From Hyphomonas sp. L-53-1-40 (lineage in GTDB: Bacteria > Pseudomonadota > Alphaproteobacteria > Caulobacterales > Hyphomonadaceae): a stretch of 64,000 nt of DNA. Made by a program: the position numbers and the translations under genes. Position 1 is the stretch's first letter. Each line of letters begins with the position of its first letter. The notes under the pieces were generated by a model. The model had not been told where the DNA came from, did not search any database, and worked only from the letters and a program-made list of their open reading frames with translations. Shown here in pieces: positions 19,261 to 28,566 of this stretch. The stretch lies in assembly GCF_000682775.1 (NCBI RefSeq), contig NZ_AWFI01000017.1:62001-126000 (forward strand), given 5' to 3'.

Positions 19261-19857
19261 ATGATCCGTGTTCTTATGACTGGCCTTGCGGCCTGCAGCC
19301 TCGCAGCGTGTGTGTCTGTCTTGCCAGAGCCGAAGGTGCCTCAGGGCCTCTATCGCTTCGCGCCGATGGAAACGGCCTACGACCTGGATGCGTCAGTTCT
19401 CATTCGTGAGCCGGATGCGTCACGCCTCGTAGCCGGTCGGGCGATCGCGGCAGAAGATTCCAGTGGTGCGCTACGTTTGGTGCCGAACGTGGAATGGACG
19501 GATTCCTCGACACGCCTGATGCAGATGGCGATGCTGGATGCGTTGCAGGGGCAGGGCGCAGGCAAGGCGATTGCGCCCGAGACGGGGGCTACCGCGCCCT
19601 ATGAGCTTTCCTGGCAGGTAACGGATTTCACCTTGTCCGGTACGACCGGGCGGTGCCGCGTACGTGCAACGCTCATGGACGGTGGATCGCGAGATGTGTT
19701 GGACCAGGTTGTGGTCTCGAATTCTGCCAGTGCCAATGGCGGGTCCAATGCGGACCGTGCCAAGGCGCTGGGCGAAGCAGGCCGGGCCTGCGTGAACGAT
19801 GTGGCGGCCTTTGTCAGCCAGTACATCAACGTTCACGCAGACGCGCCTGAGGCTTGA
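19261..19857 (+). CDS. ABC transport auxiliary lipoprotein (PqiC-like)
   Basis: 198 residues beginning at the first base after the mlaD stop. MIRVLMTGLAACSLAAC is a lipoprotein signal with lipobox LAAC. The mature part has a PqiC/LptE-like layout: short strands with LPEPKVPQGLYRF, a middle WTDSSTRLMQMAMLDAL helix as in this family, then a strand pair with a Cys (GRCRVRAT) and a further Cys near the end. In related operons the lipoprotein sits in the outer membrane and receives lipid from the MCE tube. No MlaC or MlaA gene is present nearby. It converges on the acyl-CoA dehydrogenase genes, one base apart. Confidence 0.8.
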   Translation: MIRVLMTGLAACSLAACVSVLPEPKVPQGLYRFAPMETAYDLDASVLIREPDASRLVAGRAIAAEDSSGALRLVPNVEWTDSSTRLMQMAMLDALQGQGAGKAIAPETGATAPYELSWQVTDFTLSGTTGRCRVRATLMDGGSRDVLDQVVVSNSASANGGSNADRAKALGEAGRACVNDVAAFVSQYINVHADAPEA

Positions 19858-19858
19858 T

Positions 19859-21064
19859 CTAGCCGCTTTTCATCTGGTCGAACGCAATGTCCTTGTCCAC
19901 GCGGACATCCTGGGGCAGGCCCAGAACGCGTTCGGCGATGATGTTTTTCAGGATCTCATCCGTGCCACCTGCAATGCGCAGGCCGGGGGCCCACATGAAG
20001 CTTTGCTGGAAGATGGCATCGGCTGGCATGCGATCTGAATCCGTCAGGATGCCGTAATGGTCCTGCATCTCGATGGCCGAGTTACAAATGTCCTGAAGGT
20101 GGTTGGCGGTGATGATCTTGCCGATCGAGTTTTCCGGTCCCGGGGTCTGGCCGCGTGAAAGGGCCGTCTGAGTGCGGAACTTGGTCAGCTTGTAGCCTTG
20201 CGCGGCAACATACCAGTCGGCCAGTTTCTCGCGGAAAGCCTGATCAGACATGGTGCCGGCTTCCTTGGCATAGGCCATGATCTCCGCCCAGTCCGGGCCA
20301 GGGGAACCGCCCACGGCAAGGCGCTCGTTCATCAGTGTGACGATGGCCACTTTCCAGCCCTGACCGACTTCGCCGAGACGGTCGGAATCCTTGATGCGGA
20401 CATCCGTGAAGTAGACTTCGTTAAACTCGCGACCACCAGATGCCTGGTGGATCGGGCGCACTTCGACGCCAGCCTGTTTCATGTCCACGATGAACATGGT
20501 CAGGCCCTTGTGCTTCGGCACGCTCGGGTCGGTCCGGGTCAGCAGGATGCCGTAATCGGAATAGTGTGCGCCGGAGGTCCAGACCTTCTGGCCGTTGATG
20601 ACCCATTCGTCGCCATCCTTGACGGCGCGGGTCTTCAGGCCCGCAACATCAGACCCGGCAGACGGTTCGGAAAAGAGCTGGCACCAGATTTCCTCGCCCT
20701 TCATTGCCTTGCCGACATAGCGCTTCTTGTGCTCGTCGGAACCGAACGCGATGACGGTCGGGATGCACATCCCGAGGCCGATGGTGAAGGGGCCGGTCGG
20801 CGCGTCGAACTTGCCTTCTTCCTGGTTCCAGATGACCTGCTGCATCGGCGTGCCGCCGCGCCCGCCGATCTCTTTCGGCCAGGTGATCTGGGCATAACCG
20901 CCTTCGGATTTTGTCTTCTGCCATTGCTTGGCAAGTTTCATGAATTCGCTGCCGTCCACGCGCTGACGCAGCGGCTTGTCGCCCTTGGGCTCGAGATGCT
21001 TGCCGAGGAAAGCGCGAGCTTCGGCGCGGAATTCGGCTTCTTCTTTGGTGTCATTGAAGTCCAT
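19859..21064 (-). CDS. Acyl-CoA dehydrogenase
   Basis: 401 residues. FAD- and substrate-binding patterns of the family are clear: WPKEIGGRGGTPMQQVIWNQE, CQLFSEPSAGSDVAGLKTRAV, and WVINGQKVWTSGAHYSDYGILLTR. The C-terminal bundle ends with GGTDEILKNIIAERVLGLP. Such enzymes carry out the first oxidation of an acyl-CoA with FAD and pass electrons to ETF. It is the second gene of a two-gene unit; the first, another acyl-CoA dehydrogenase, ends 13 nt upstream. Paired, non-identical dehydrogenases of this kind often form heteromeric enzymes acting on sterol or branched side chains, which is a possible but unproven reading here. Confidence 0.93.
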   Translation of the reverse strand: MDFNDTKEEAEFRAEARAFLGKHLEPKGDKPLRQRVDGSEFMKLAKQWQKTKSEGGYAQITWPKEIGGRGGTPMQQVIWNQEEGKFDAPTGPFTIGLGMCIPTVIAFGSDEHKKRYVGKAMKGEEIWCQLFSEPSAGSDVAGLKTRAVKDGDEWVINGQKVWTSGAHYSDYGILLTRTDPSVPKHKGLTMFIVDMKQAGVEVRPIHQASGGREFNEVYFTDVRIKDSDRLGEVGQGWKVAIVTLMNERLAVGGSPGPDWAEIMAYAKEAGTMSDQAFREKLADWYVAAQGYKLTKFRTQTALSRGQTPGPENSIGKIITANHLQDICNSAIEMQDHYGILTDSDRMPADAIFQQSFMWAPGLRIAGGTDEILKNIIAERVLGLPQDVRVDKDIAFDQMKSG

Positions 21065-21077
21065 GAGTCATTCCTCC

Positions 21078-22193
21078 TTAGGCGGCATTCTTGTTTTCAA
21101 GGGTGCGGACGAGTTTTTCTTTCCACACTTTGGGCGCTCCGGCCTGAACGGCCAGCAGCTTGGCGCGGCGATAGAAGAGGTGGCAGTCCACCTCCCATGT
21201 GAAGCCCATGCCGCCATGGGTTTGGATGTTTTCCTTGGACGCGAACCAGAAGGCTTCGCATGCCGCAATGCGCGCCGCGGCGGCCGCTTCCGGCAGTTCC
21301 GCTGCGCCGGTCGAGACCGCCCATGCGCCGTAGAAGCAGTTCGAGCGAGCAACCTCGTTCTTCACATACATTTCAGCGAGCTTGTGTTTGATCGCCTGAT
21401 TGCCACCAATGGGGCGTCCAAAGGCGTAGCGTTCCTTGGCGTAATCGGTTGCCATTTCGAGGGCGCGCGAGGCCCCGCCCAGCTGTTCGAAGGCGAGCAG
21501 GACAGCGGCATGGTCGAGGACCTGATCGTTCAGCATCTCGCCATCGCCGGCCTTGCCGAGACGCGTGGCCGGGGCCTTGTCGAAGACGATTTCGGCATGG
21601 CTGCGCGTTGGGTCCAGTGTCTGGAGAGTCTTGCGGGTCACGCCCGCGCCGGTCAGGTCGACGAGGACCAGGCTCGCGCCGGAACCTTCCTTGGCCAGCA
21701 CAATGGCGTGCGTGGCAATGTCGCCATCTGTGACTGGCAGTTTCGTGCCCGACAGGGTAGAGCCATCGAAGGTCGTCTTCAGCGTGTCAGCAGCCGGATT
21801 GCCAGGGCCTTCGCTGGCAGCGTAGCAGCCCACGACATCGCCACTGACGATACGCGGCATGATCTCGGCCTGTTGCTCATTCGAGCCAGCCAGTTTCAGC
21901 GCTTCGGTGAAGAAGTAGACGGTGGACGCCCACGGCACAGGCGCGAGAACGCGGCCCATTTCCTCGGCAAGCACGCACACTTCGAGCAGGCCCAGGCCGA
22001 GGCCGCCATGCTCTTCCGGGATGGCCGTGCCCAGCCAGCCCATTTCCACTACCTTGTTCCAGACAGTTTCATTGTGGCTGACATCGTCATCATTCAACAC
22101 CAGACGGACGGCCGTCATGGGGCATTCGGCTTCGAGGAACTTGCGTGCCTCATTGCCGAGAAATTTCTGGTCTTCGGAAAAGTCGAAGTTCAT
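21078..22193 (-). CDS. Acyl-CoA dehydrogenase (partner subunit)
   Basis: 371 residues from the ATG at 22193, which has AGGGGAG about 10 nt upstream; a longer frame adds 12 residues. The N-terminal MNFDFSEDQKFLGNEARKFLE and the middle PEEHGGLGLGLLEVCVLAEEMG are typical. The central part is shorter and less conserved than in its neighbour, lacking a clear SEPxAGSD motif (it has YAASEGPGNPAADTLK), as is common in the second subunit of heteromeric acyl-CoA dehydrogenases. The C-terminal part is normal, with HGGMGFTWEVDCHLFYRRAK. It is the promoter-proximal gene of the pair. That this is the less active subunit is inference. Confidence 0.9.
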   Translation of the reverse strand: MNFDFSEDQKFLGNEARKFLEAECPMTAVRLVLNDDDVSHNETVWNKVVEMGWLGTAIPEEHGGLGLGLLEVCVLAEEMGRVLAPVPWASTVYFFTEALKLAGSNEQQAEIMPRIVSGDVVGCYAASEGPGNPAADTLKTTFDGSTLSGTKLPVTDGDIATHAIVLAKEGSGASLVLVDLTGAGVTRKTLQTLDPTRSHAEIVFDKAPATRLGKAGDGEMLNDQVLDHAAVLLAFEQLGGASRALEMATDYAKERYAFGRPIGGNQAIKHKLAEMYVKNEVARSNCFYGAWAVSTGAAELPEAAAAARIAACEAFWFASKENIQTHGGMGFTWEVDCHLFYRRAKLLAVQAGAPKVWKEKLVRTLENKNAA

Positions 22194-22411
22194 GTCGCTT
22201 GCGCTCCCCTTGTGGGCCGGTTGGGCCACTCTTTCTCTTCAATGATGAGCAAAATAGCGCGGTTTACGTGCGCGGAAACCCGTCACCCAACGGAAACGCG
22301 AAAATCCACTTTTGGTGGGAAATCGTGCCGGTAGGTCAAATTTCATCGATCGGTTTCACTGCGTTGAAAGGCCCAGATGGCAAAAATCACGTCTGAATTC
22401 GGGAGCAACTG

Positions 22412-23005
22412 ATGGCCAAGGCGTTATTTCACAAATCGCAGCGCGTCTTCGTGAAGCCCGTCGGAACGTGGGCGCTGATCGAAAAAGTCGTGCCGCATTG
22501 GGTCAAGGACGTGGATGAACCTCTCCGCGTGACCTATGAGTGCGGTTTGGGTCGCAGTTTCCAGTCTCATGAACTGGCGGCTGAAGAGAGCTTGGCGAGG
22601 GATTCGCATATCCTGCGCCCGGATGACGACGATTCCTTGTTGGAGCACTGGCATATCGCTCGCCGCCGCGCGAAATGGCGGGCCAGTATTGGTGGCCTCG
22701 GCATCAGTGATGTCGGGACCTATCCCGTGGTTGTGACGGATGAAGATGACCAGGGCGGTTGGCGCGTCACGGGCGGCGAATATGATCGCGACCCCCAACG
22801 TATCGAGCATCAGGCCCGCATGATCGCCTGTACGCCAGACTTGCTGCAGACCGTACGTCAGATCGCGGACTTCTATCAGGAAAAGCCGGATGACTGCCCG
22901 TCCGAACTCAAGCAGGTCGCCCAGCGTTGCGCATCTATCCTGCGCTTTGTCTATCAGCTGGATGACGAGGCTGAGGCAGATTCAGCGACGGTCGCGGCTG
23001 AATAG
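22412..23005 (+). CDS. Uncharacterised soluble protein
   Basis: 197 residues, no signal peptide and no membrane segment. It begins MAKALFHKSQRVFVKPVGTW with a hydrophobic-aromatic core (VGTWALIEKVVPHWV), contains several Asp/Glu runs and a YECGLGRSF motif, and ends in an acidic tail. The part with YPVVVTDEDDQGGWRVTGGEYDRDP and a late four-helix-like stretch with two Cys (DDCPSELKQVAQRCASIL) suggests a folded two-part protein. I do not recognise a family. Its 3' end overlaps the VanZ-like gene on the other strand by 24 bp. It lies divergent from the acyl-CoA dehydrogenase pair across a gap of about 220 bp. Confidence 0.7.
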   Translation: MAKALFHKSQRVFVKPVGTWALIEKVVPHWVKDVDEPLRVTYECGLGRSFQSHELAAEESLARDSHILRPDDDDSLLEHWHIARRRAKWRASIGGLGISDVGTYPVVVTDEDDQGGWRVTGGEYDRDPQRIEHQARMIACTPDLLQTVRQIADFYQEKPDDCPSELKQVAQRCASILRFVYQLDDEAEADSATVAAE

Positions 23006-23374
23006 CCGCCCCTGTCGACCGAATACCCCGACAACAAGAACTCCGATCAGCGCGCCGCCAAGATTGGCCGCAACGTCCAGGCTGGAGCCCTCGCGCCCGG
23101 CCTCGCCAAACATTTGCGCGATCTCAAGTCCGATACCGAACAAGGCTGATATGCTGAACGCCAGAGCAGCCGGGCGTGGGCCCACCCCGAACGCTACCGA
23201 GAGCGGGGCGGCAAGGGCGGCGTAGGCTGCAAAGTGTTTGATCTTGTCCGACAATCGAGGAGCAGGGGCCTCGCTGGCCGGGACAAGGGAATAGACTGCG
23301 ATAATGATCGCCAGTCCGATTGCGGCAAGCCCCGCCAGACTGCGGATGAGGGGATGAGACAGAAGTGCGCGCAT
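22982..23374 (-). CDS. VanZ-like family membrane protein
   Basis: 130 residues with four hydrophobic segments. It shows the VanZ-like pattern: LSDKIKHFAAYAALA early, an acidic Glu in GIGLEIAQMFG, and the closing SLDVAANLGGALIGVLV. The family is named after the teicoplanin-resistance protein VanZ, but most members are of unknown role and no resistance should be read from this. The last 24 bp overlap the 3' end of the gene on the plus strand. It is divergent from pepN with a gap of about 110 bp. Confidence 0.85.
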   Translation of the reverse strand: MRALLSHPLIRSLAGLAAIGLAIIIAVYSLVPASEAPAPRLSDKIKHFAAYAALAAPLSVAFGVGPRPAALAFSISALFGIGLEIAQMFGEAGREGSSLDVAANLGGALIGVLVVGVFGRQGRLFSRDRR

Positions 23375-23483
23375 CAGGCCTCGCCATTCGGGTTGATATC
23401 TGCAGACGCATGGGCGCTAGCCCTCGACGTTGCCAGCCAGACTCCCTAACTGAAAGACTGAAATCCTGTTTGCCGGAGAAAAC

Positions 23484-26060
23484 ATGCGCACTGAAGCCCC
23501 CATTGCCGTTCAATTGTCGGATTATTCGTCCTATCCCTTCGAAATCGAGCAGGTGGATCTGAGGTTTGACCTTCATCCTGATGCGACGCGGGTGCGCGCC
23601 GATCTGAAGGTCCGCCGGACAGGTGACGCGAACGCGCCTCTGGAGCTTGACGGCGAAGCGCTGGAGTTGAAGTCGATCGCAATTGATGGCGTTGCGGTGC
23701 CGGATGATGCCTATCAACTGACGGAGAACGGGTTGACGCTGGCAAAGGTGCCAGACGCGTTTACGCTGGTTACCGAAGTCGAGATCGCGCCCTCAAAGAA
23801 CACTGCGCTGTCGGGTCTCTATATGTCAGGCGGTCGCTTCTGCACCCAGTGCGAGGCCATCGGATTCCGTCGCATTACGTTTTATCCCGACCGTCCGGAT
23901 GTGATGAGCCGCTTCACCGTGCGCATGACGGCCGACAAGGCGACCTATCCCATCCTGCTGTCGAACGGTACGCCGGGCGAGGCAGGCGATGTGGATGATG
24001 GTCGTCACTTTGCGGTATGGGATGATCCGCACAAGAAGCCGGCCTATCTCTTTGCGCTCTGCGCTGGCGATTATGATGTCTACTCTGATCAGTTCACCAC
24101 AATGAGCGGCAAGACCATCGATCTGGCAATTCATGTAGACAAAGGCGATGCAGATCGTGCGGCCTGGGCCATGGATAGCCTCAAGCGTTCAATGAAATGG
24201 GATGAGGAGACCTATGGCCGGGAATATGATCTCGGCGTGTTCAATATCGTGGCTGTACGCGACTTCAATTTCGGCGCCATGGAGAATAAAGGTCTGAACA
24301 TCTTCAACTCGGCCTATGTGCTCGCAGACGAAGACACCGCGACCGACGCAGATTTCGAGGCCATCGAAAGCATCGTCGCCCACGAATATTTCCATAACTG
24401 GACTGGCAACCGAATCACGTGTCGAGACTGGTTCCAGTTGTGCCTCAAGGAAGGCCTGACGGTTTTCCGTGATCAGAATTTTTCGGCCGACATGCGCTCG
24501 CGCCCAGTGCAGCGGATAAAGGACGTCATCCGCTTGCGCGCACGCCAGTTTGCCGAGGATGCCGGCCCATTGGCGCACCCGGTGCGCCCGACCACCTATG
24601 GGGCCATCGATAATCTCTACACGGCCACGGTCTATGAAAAGGGCGCGGAGATAATTGGCATGCTGCGCCGGATGCTCGGTGAGGAAACCTATCGCAAAGG
24701 CATGGACCTCTATTTCGACCGTCATGATGGACAGGCTGTCACCATCGAGGATTTTTATGCCTGTTTCGAAGAAGTCAGCGAGCAGGACTTTACTCAGTTC
24801 CGACTTTGGTATTCGCAAGCTGGAACGCCAGAAATCACGATGGAAGAAAGCTGGAATCCGGAAACGCGCGAGATTGCTGTCACGCTGAAACAGAAGACGC
24901 CAGCAACACCCGGCCAACCAGCCAAGAAGCCGATGCTGATCCCGATGGAAATGGCGTTGATCGACGATGAAGGCAACATGGCTGAATGGATCACGCTTCT
25001 GGAAGATGAAGAACTGACCATGACCTTCGACCTGCCGGAAGGATCTGAACGCCCTCTGGTGTCGATCAATCGTGACTTTACCGCTCCGGTACGCATCAAG
25101 CGGGCGCTCAGCCGCGATGACCAACTCGCGATGATCCGTCTGGAGACAGATCCGTTCAATCAATGGGACAGTGTGCAGAGCCTCGCCAAGCAGGAAATTT
25201 TGACCCTCTCCGAAGGATCGCAGGCAGAGCCTGATGACGCGCTCGTCGAAGCGATGGCCGTGGCTATTCGCGACGCGGTGGACGACCCGGCCTTCGCGGC
25301 GCTCCTGACACGCCTGCCGGATGTAGGTGAACTGTTCCAGGAGCGTCAGCCGGCTGACCCTGGGGCGTTGAACACCGCGCGCAAGAAATTGCAGGCAGCC
25401 CTCTACAGCAAGCTCTCCGATTTTGCGGACGACATTCTCCGCAAGTCTTCCCCGGAACCCTATGATCCGGGAGCAGAGCAGGCGGGTGAACGCGCCCTGC
25501 GCACGGCACTGATCAACCTGTTGGCAGCATCAGGCCGCGACGAAGCGGGTGAGCGCCTTCTGGGGCTTTACAACGCCGCCACCAACATGACCGAGAAGCT
25601 TGCCGCGTTGCGCGGGCTCGCCGGGCTGGAAGGCGCGGCGCGGGAGACTGCACTGGCTGATTTCGAGCAGGCGTGGAAGTCCAATCCGCTGGTCATGGAC
25701 AAGTGGTTTGGCGCTCAGGCTGGTACCGGTGATGCCGCTACAGTTTCAAAACTGGCGGCGCATCCGGACTTCGACATGGGCAACCCCAATCGCGTCCGCT
25801 CGGTCGCGGCGGCTTTTGGAATGCAGAATCTGTCCGGGTTTCACGCGCCGGACGGCTCTGGCTATGAAGTCATCGAAGACATTATCCTTAAGGCCGACAA
25901 GGTGAATCCGGCGCTTGGTGCCCGTCTGCTGACTGCGTTTGAACAGTGGCGCATTCTGGAACCAAAGGCGAAGGCAGAAGCCGAAGCATGCCTCCGCCGT
26001 CTGCAAGCTGCTGATTTATCAAAGAATTCTGCAGATATCGTGTCCCGCGCGCTGAACTAG
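23484..26060 (+). CDS. pepN: Aminopeptidase N (M1 family)
   Basis: 858 residues, the normal length of the gammaproteobacterial-type PepN. The exopeptidase motif GAMEN begins at residue 264, and the zinc site HEYFHNWTGNR begins at His300 with the third ligand in CLKEGLT. The catalytic Tyr region is in TATVYEKGAEIIGMLRRMLG. A beta-sandwich domain and a helical C-terminal domain follow. The enzyme removes N-terminal residues from peptides in the cytoplasm. The ATG at 23484 follows GGAGA. No fault was seen. Downstream, 121 bp separate it from the PleC-like kinase. Confidence 0.96.
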   Translation: MRTEAPIAVQLSDYSSYPFEIEQVDLRFDLHPDATRVRADLKVRRTGDANAPLELDGEALELKSIAIDGVAVPDDAYQLTENGLTLAKVPDAFTLVTEVEIAPSKNTALSGLYMSGGRFCTQCEAIGFRRITFYPDRPDVMSRFTVRMTADKATYPILLSNGTPGEAGDVDDGRHFAVWDDPHKKPAYLFALCAGDYDVYSDQFTTMSGKTIDLAIHVDKGDADRAAWAMDSLKRSMKWDEETYGREYDLGVFNIVAVRDFNFGAMENKGLNIFNSAYVLADEDTATDADFEAIESIVAHEYFHNWTGNRITCRDWFQLCLKEGLTVFRDQNFSADMRSRPVQRIKDVIRLRARQFAEDAGPLAHPVRPTTYGAIDNLYTATVYEKGAEIIGMLRRMLGEETYRKGMDLYFDRHDGQAVTIEDFYACFEEVSEQDFTQFRLWYSQAGTPEITMEESWNPETREIAVTLKQKTPATPGQPAKKPMLIPMEMALIDDEGNMAEWITLLEDEELTMTFDLPEGSERPLVSINRDFTAPVRIKRALSRDDQLAMIRLETDPFNQWDSVQSLAKQEILTLSEGSQAEPDDALVEAMAVAIRDAVDDPAFAALLTRLPDVGELFQERQPADPGALNTARKKLQAALYSKLSDFADDILRKSSPEPYDPGAEQAGERALRTALINLLAASGRDEAGERLLGLYNAATNMTEKLAALRGLAGLEGAARETALADFEQAWKSNPLVMDKWFGAQAGTGDAATVSKLAAHPDFDMGNPNRVRSVAAAFGMQNLSGFHAPDGSGYEVIEDIILKADKVNPALGARLLTAFEQWRILEPKAKAEAEACLRRLQAADLSKNSADIVSRALN

Positions 26061-26181
26061 GCGGCGGAGCCTGTTCTCTGGGTTAACGAAATCTGTACCT
26101 TTGTTAAGAATTGGGCAAGGATTACGATAGAAAACCAAAGCTGAGCCCTTGTTTTTCTAAGGAATCGGCACAGGAAGCACC

Positions 26182-28566
26182 TTGTCCAAGTCGGTTATCC
26201 CTCCGCAAACGGATACCGTCGCTGCGGGAGTCCCCAGTCGCGATGACCGGCGGCTGAAATGGACTATTATTGCGATTATCCTGTTGCTGGCGGGCGCACT
26301 GGGCCTGAAGGCCTGGGAAGAGCGCCAGACGGCCGATTCCACGCTTCTGGGTACGCTTGAAGCTAATTCCACGACCATCGCAGCGCGGCTATCCGGTCAT
26401 GCCGGCACGGCTGAAATGGCGATGCGGCTGATTGCCGATGCAGGCGCGTCCCGCTCGGCAGTTGCCTCTGCTACGCCGGGTGTGGATGTGGTCGTTTCTC
26501 TCCAGGAGGCCCGCCTGGCACCTGAAGGCAGCCGTCTGCTGTCGGCTGTGCCGGTTGCAGAAGCCATGCTGGCCGGAGGGCATCGGATCGGCCTGTCAGG
26601 GCAGGGTGACATTGTCGTGGCCACCACGGCCCCGGATGGCGAGATCATTTTGGCGCTTGCTCCGGCGGGCACATGGTTGCCGGCAAGCCGGGCCGGTACC
26701 GGCATTTTCGTTACAGACAAGCATTTCAGTGCCGGGACAATCCTGCCCGGCACAGCGGGCATGTTGCCTGCCACGAAGTTTCGTTCCCTCAGCTTGCTCG
26801 ACCGCGCCGCTACAGGGTGCGCGCCGGTCGGCGGCAGCGCTTTGCAGGTGTGCACCAGTCAGGCGATGCCGCTGTTCACGCTGGACGATTTGATACGGCT
26901 CCTGATTTTTGGCCTGCTGCTGGCAGCGCCCATGCTGGTCATTCTCGGACTGATGAACCAGCTCTCGCGAGAGCCTGAAGTCACGTTCGTTGAACGCGCG
27001 CAGGAGATCGAATCCGACCGGTTCATGAGCCCGGTCATGCTGGGTGTGCGTGCAGGCTATTGGGAGTGGTCAGACGATTCCAGCGCGGTTTATCTCAGCG
27101 ATGCGGCATCCGAGTTGATGGGCATGCTGGGCGATGGCGAGATCACGATTGATGAAATGCTGCCGCAGGTACACCCTGAGCATCAGAAGCGGGTTCAGGA
27201 CGCCTTTCGCAAAGGCTACAAGGACGGCTGGGTGCAGACCAGTTTCGTGACCAGTTTCCAACCGGCCCGCTGGATGGAATTGCGTGGCAGTGTGACGCCT
27301 CATGCCGAGACCGGTGCGAATGTCTATGGCGGCGTACTGCTGGATATTACCGAGCGCAAGCAGGCCGAAGACCGGATCAAGGCGGCCGAACGCCGACTGC
27401 GTACGGCTATCGAAGGCTTCAATGGTCCTTTCGCCCTGTGGGACAATCGCAAGCGTCTGCTCTATTGGAACCGGGCCTTTGCCTCCGACCTCCAACTCGA
27501 GGAAACTTTGCGGCCGGGCATGGCGCATCACACGGTGAACATTGCGCGGGCAGGGGCCTTGCGTTCAGAGCACCCCTCTTTGGAAGATCCGCAGACGACC
27601 TTGCTGGAGCTCAACACCGAGCGCTGGATCAAGCTGGTGGAGCGCCCAACGCTTGATGGTGGCCTGATCTCGGTTGGCGTGGATGTCACAGAGAATGTCC
27701 GCAATGAGGAAGAGCTGAGGAAGCAAAAGGCCAAGATGCACAAGACCGCTCTGGACCTTGAACGGTCTGAAGGGCGCGAACGCGAACTGTCTCGGAAATA
27801 TTCCGAGGAGAAGGCCAAGGCCGAACATGCAGCGCACACCAAGTCAGCCTTCCTGGCGAATATGAGCCATGAGCTGCGCACACCGCTGAACGCGATCAAT
27901 GGCTTTTCTGAAATCCTGTCGAATGAGCTTTACGGCCCAATGGGGGACGAGCGGTACAAGGGCTATGCGCAGGACATCCTGACCTCGGGCCAACACTTGC
28001 TGGACATGATCAACGATATTCTCGACATGGCGAAGATCGAGGCCGGCAAGATGACAATCGACCCGCAGCCCATTGATCCTGTGGACCCGGTGGACGCGGC
28101 TGTGCGCATGATCCGTCGCAAGGCAGAGGACAAGGAAATCGAGATGGTGCTGGATGCCCAGCCCAATATGCCTGAGATTGACGCCGACCATCGGGCGATC
28201 CGCCAAATGGTGCTGAACCTCGTGTCGAATGCGATCAAGTTCACCGATGCTGGCGGCAAGATTACGGTCACGGTCGAACAGCGCGGGCCAGAAATCTATG
28301 TCGGCGTGACCGATACTGGAATCGGCATCCCGGCTGAAGACCTGCCGCGCCTCGCGACGCCGTTCGAGCAAGTGTCCGGCACCAAGGATCGCAATTATGA
28401 AGGCACCGGGCTTGGCCTCGCGCTGACGAAGTCCTTTGCGGAAATGCATGGAGGACGGATGATCCTGTCTTCCATCGAGGGGGAAGGCACGACGGTGGCG
28501 TTTACCTTGCCGATCTCTGGCGCACGCGAATTCGTCGATGAGACTAATGCGCGGGACGTCGCTTAG
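26182..28566 (+). CDS. Membrane sensor histidine kinase, PleC/DivJ type
   Basis: 794 residues from a TTG with AGGAAG upstream. Membrane segments lie at about 26-43 and 237-257 and enclose a ~190-residue periplasmic region. Two PAS-like domains (about 290-400 and 405-520) and a coiled coil follow. The dimerisation helix is FLANMSHELRTPLNAI with phospho-acceptor His563, and the ATPase domain has NLVSNAIKF, DTGIGIP and GTGLGLALTKSFAEMHGG. The wording around the His (NGFSEIL ... GQHLLDMINDILDMAKIEAGKM) is that of the PleC/DivJ kinases, which act on DivK and PleD in Caulobacter polarity control. Assignment to PleC rather than another member is not safe. No response regulator is adjacent. Its last bases overlap the convergent phosphatase gene. 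Confidence 0.92.
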   Translation: MSKSVIPPQTDTVAAGVPSRDDRRLKWTIIAIILLLAGALGLKAWEERQTADSTLLGTLEANSTTIAARLSGHAGTAEMAMRLIADAGASRSAVASATPGVDVVVSLQEARLAPEGSRLLSAVPVAEAMLAGGHRIGLSGQGDIVVATTAPDGEIILALAPAGTWLPASRAGTGIFVTDKHFSAGTILPGTAGMLPATKFRSLSLLDRAATGCAPVGGSALQVCTSQAMPLFTLDDLIRLLIFGLLLAAPMLVILGLMNQLSREPEVTFVERAQEIESDRFMSPVMLGVRAGYWEWSDDSSAVYLSDAASELMGMLGDGEITIDEMLPQVHPEHQKRVQDAFRKGYKDGWVQTSFVTSFQPARWMELRGSVTPHAETGANVYGGVLLDITERKQAEDRIKAAERRLRTAIEGFNGPFALWDNRKRLLYWNRAFASDLQLEETLRPGMAHHTVNIARAGALRSEHPSLEDPQTTLLELNTERWIKLVERPTLDGGLISVGVDVTENVRNEEELRKQKAKMHKTALDLERSEGRERELSRKYSEEKAKAEHAAHTKSAFLANMSHELRTPLNAINGFSEILSNELYGPMGDERYKGYAQDILTSGQHLLDMINDILDMAKIEAGKMTIDPQPIDPVDPVDAAVRMIRRKAEDKEIEMVLDAQPNMPEIDADHRAIRQMVLNLVSNAIKFTDAGGKITVTVEQRGPEIYVGVTDTGIGIPAEDLPRLATPFEQVSGTKDRNYEGTGLGLALTKSFAEMHGGRMILSSIEGEGTTVAFTLPISGAREFVDETNARDVA

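Noticed and set aside
20976-22334. 452-codon open frame on the plus strand
   Set aside because: It is opposite to the acyl-CoA dehydrogenase genes and explained by GC-rich codon bias.
22982-23374. Glycopeptide resistance from the VanZ-like protein
   Set aside because: VanZ-like proteins are widespread and no other van gene is nearby.
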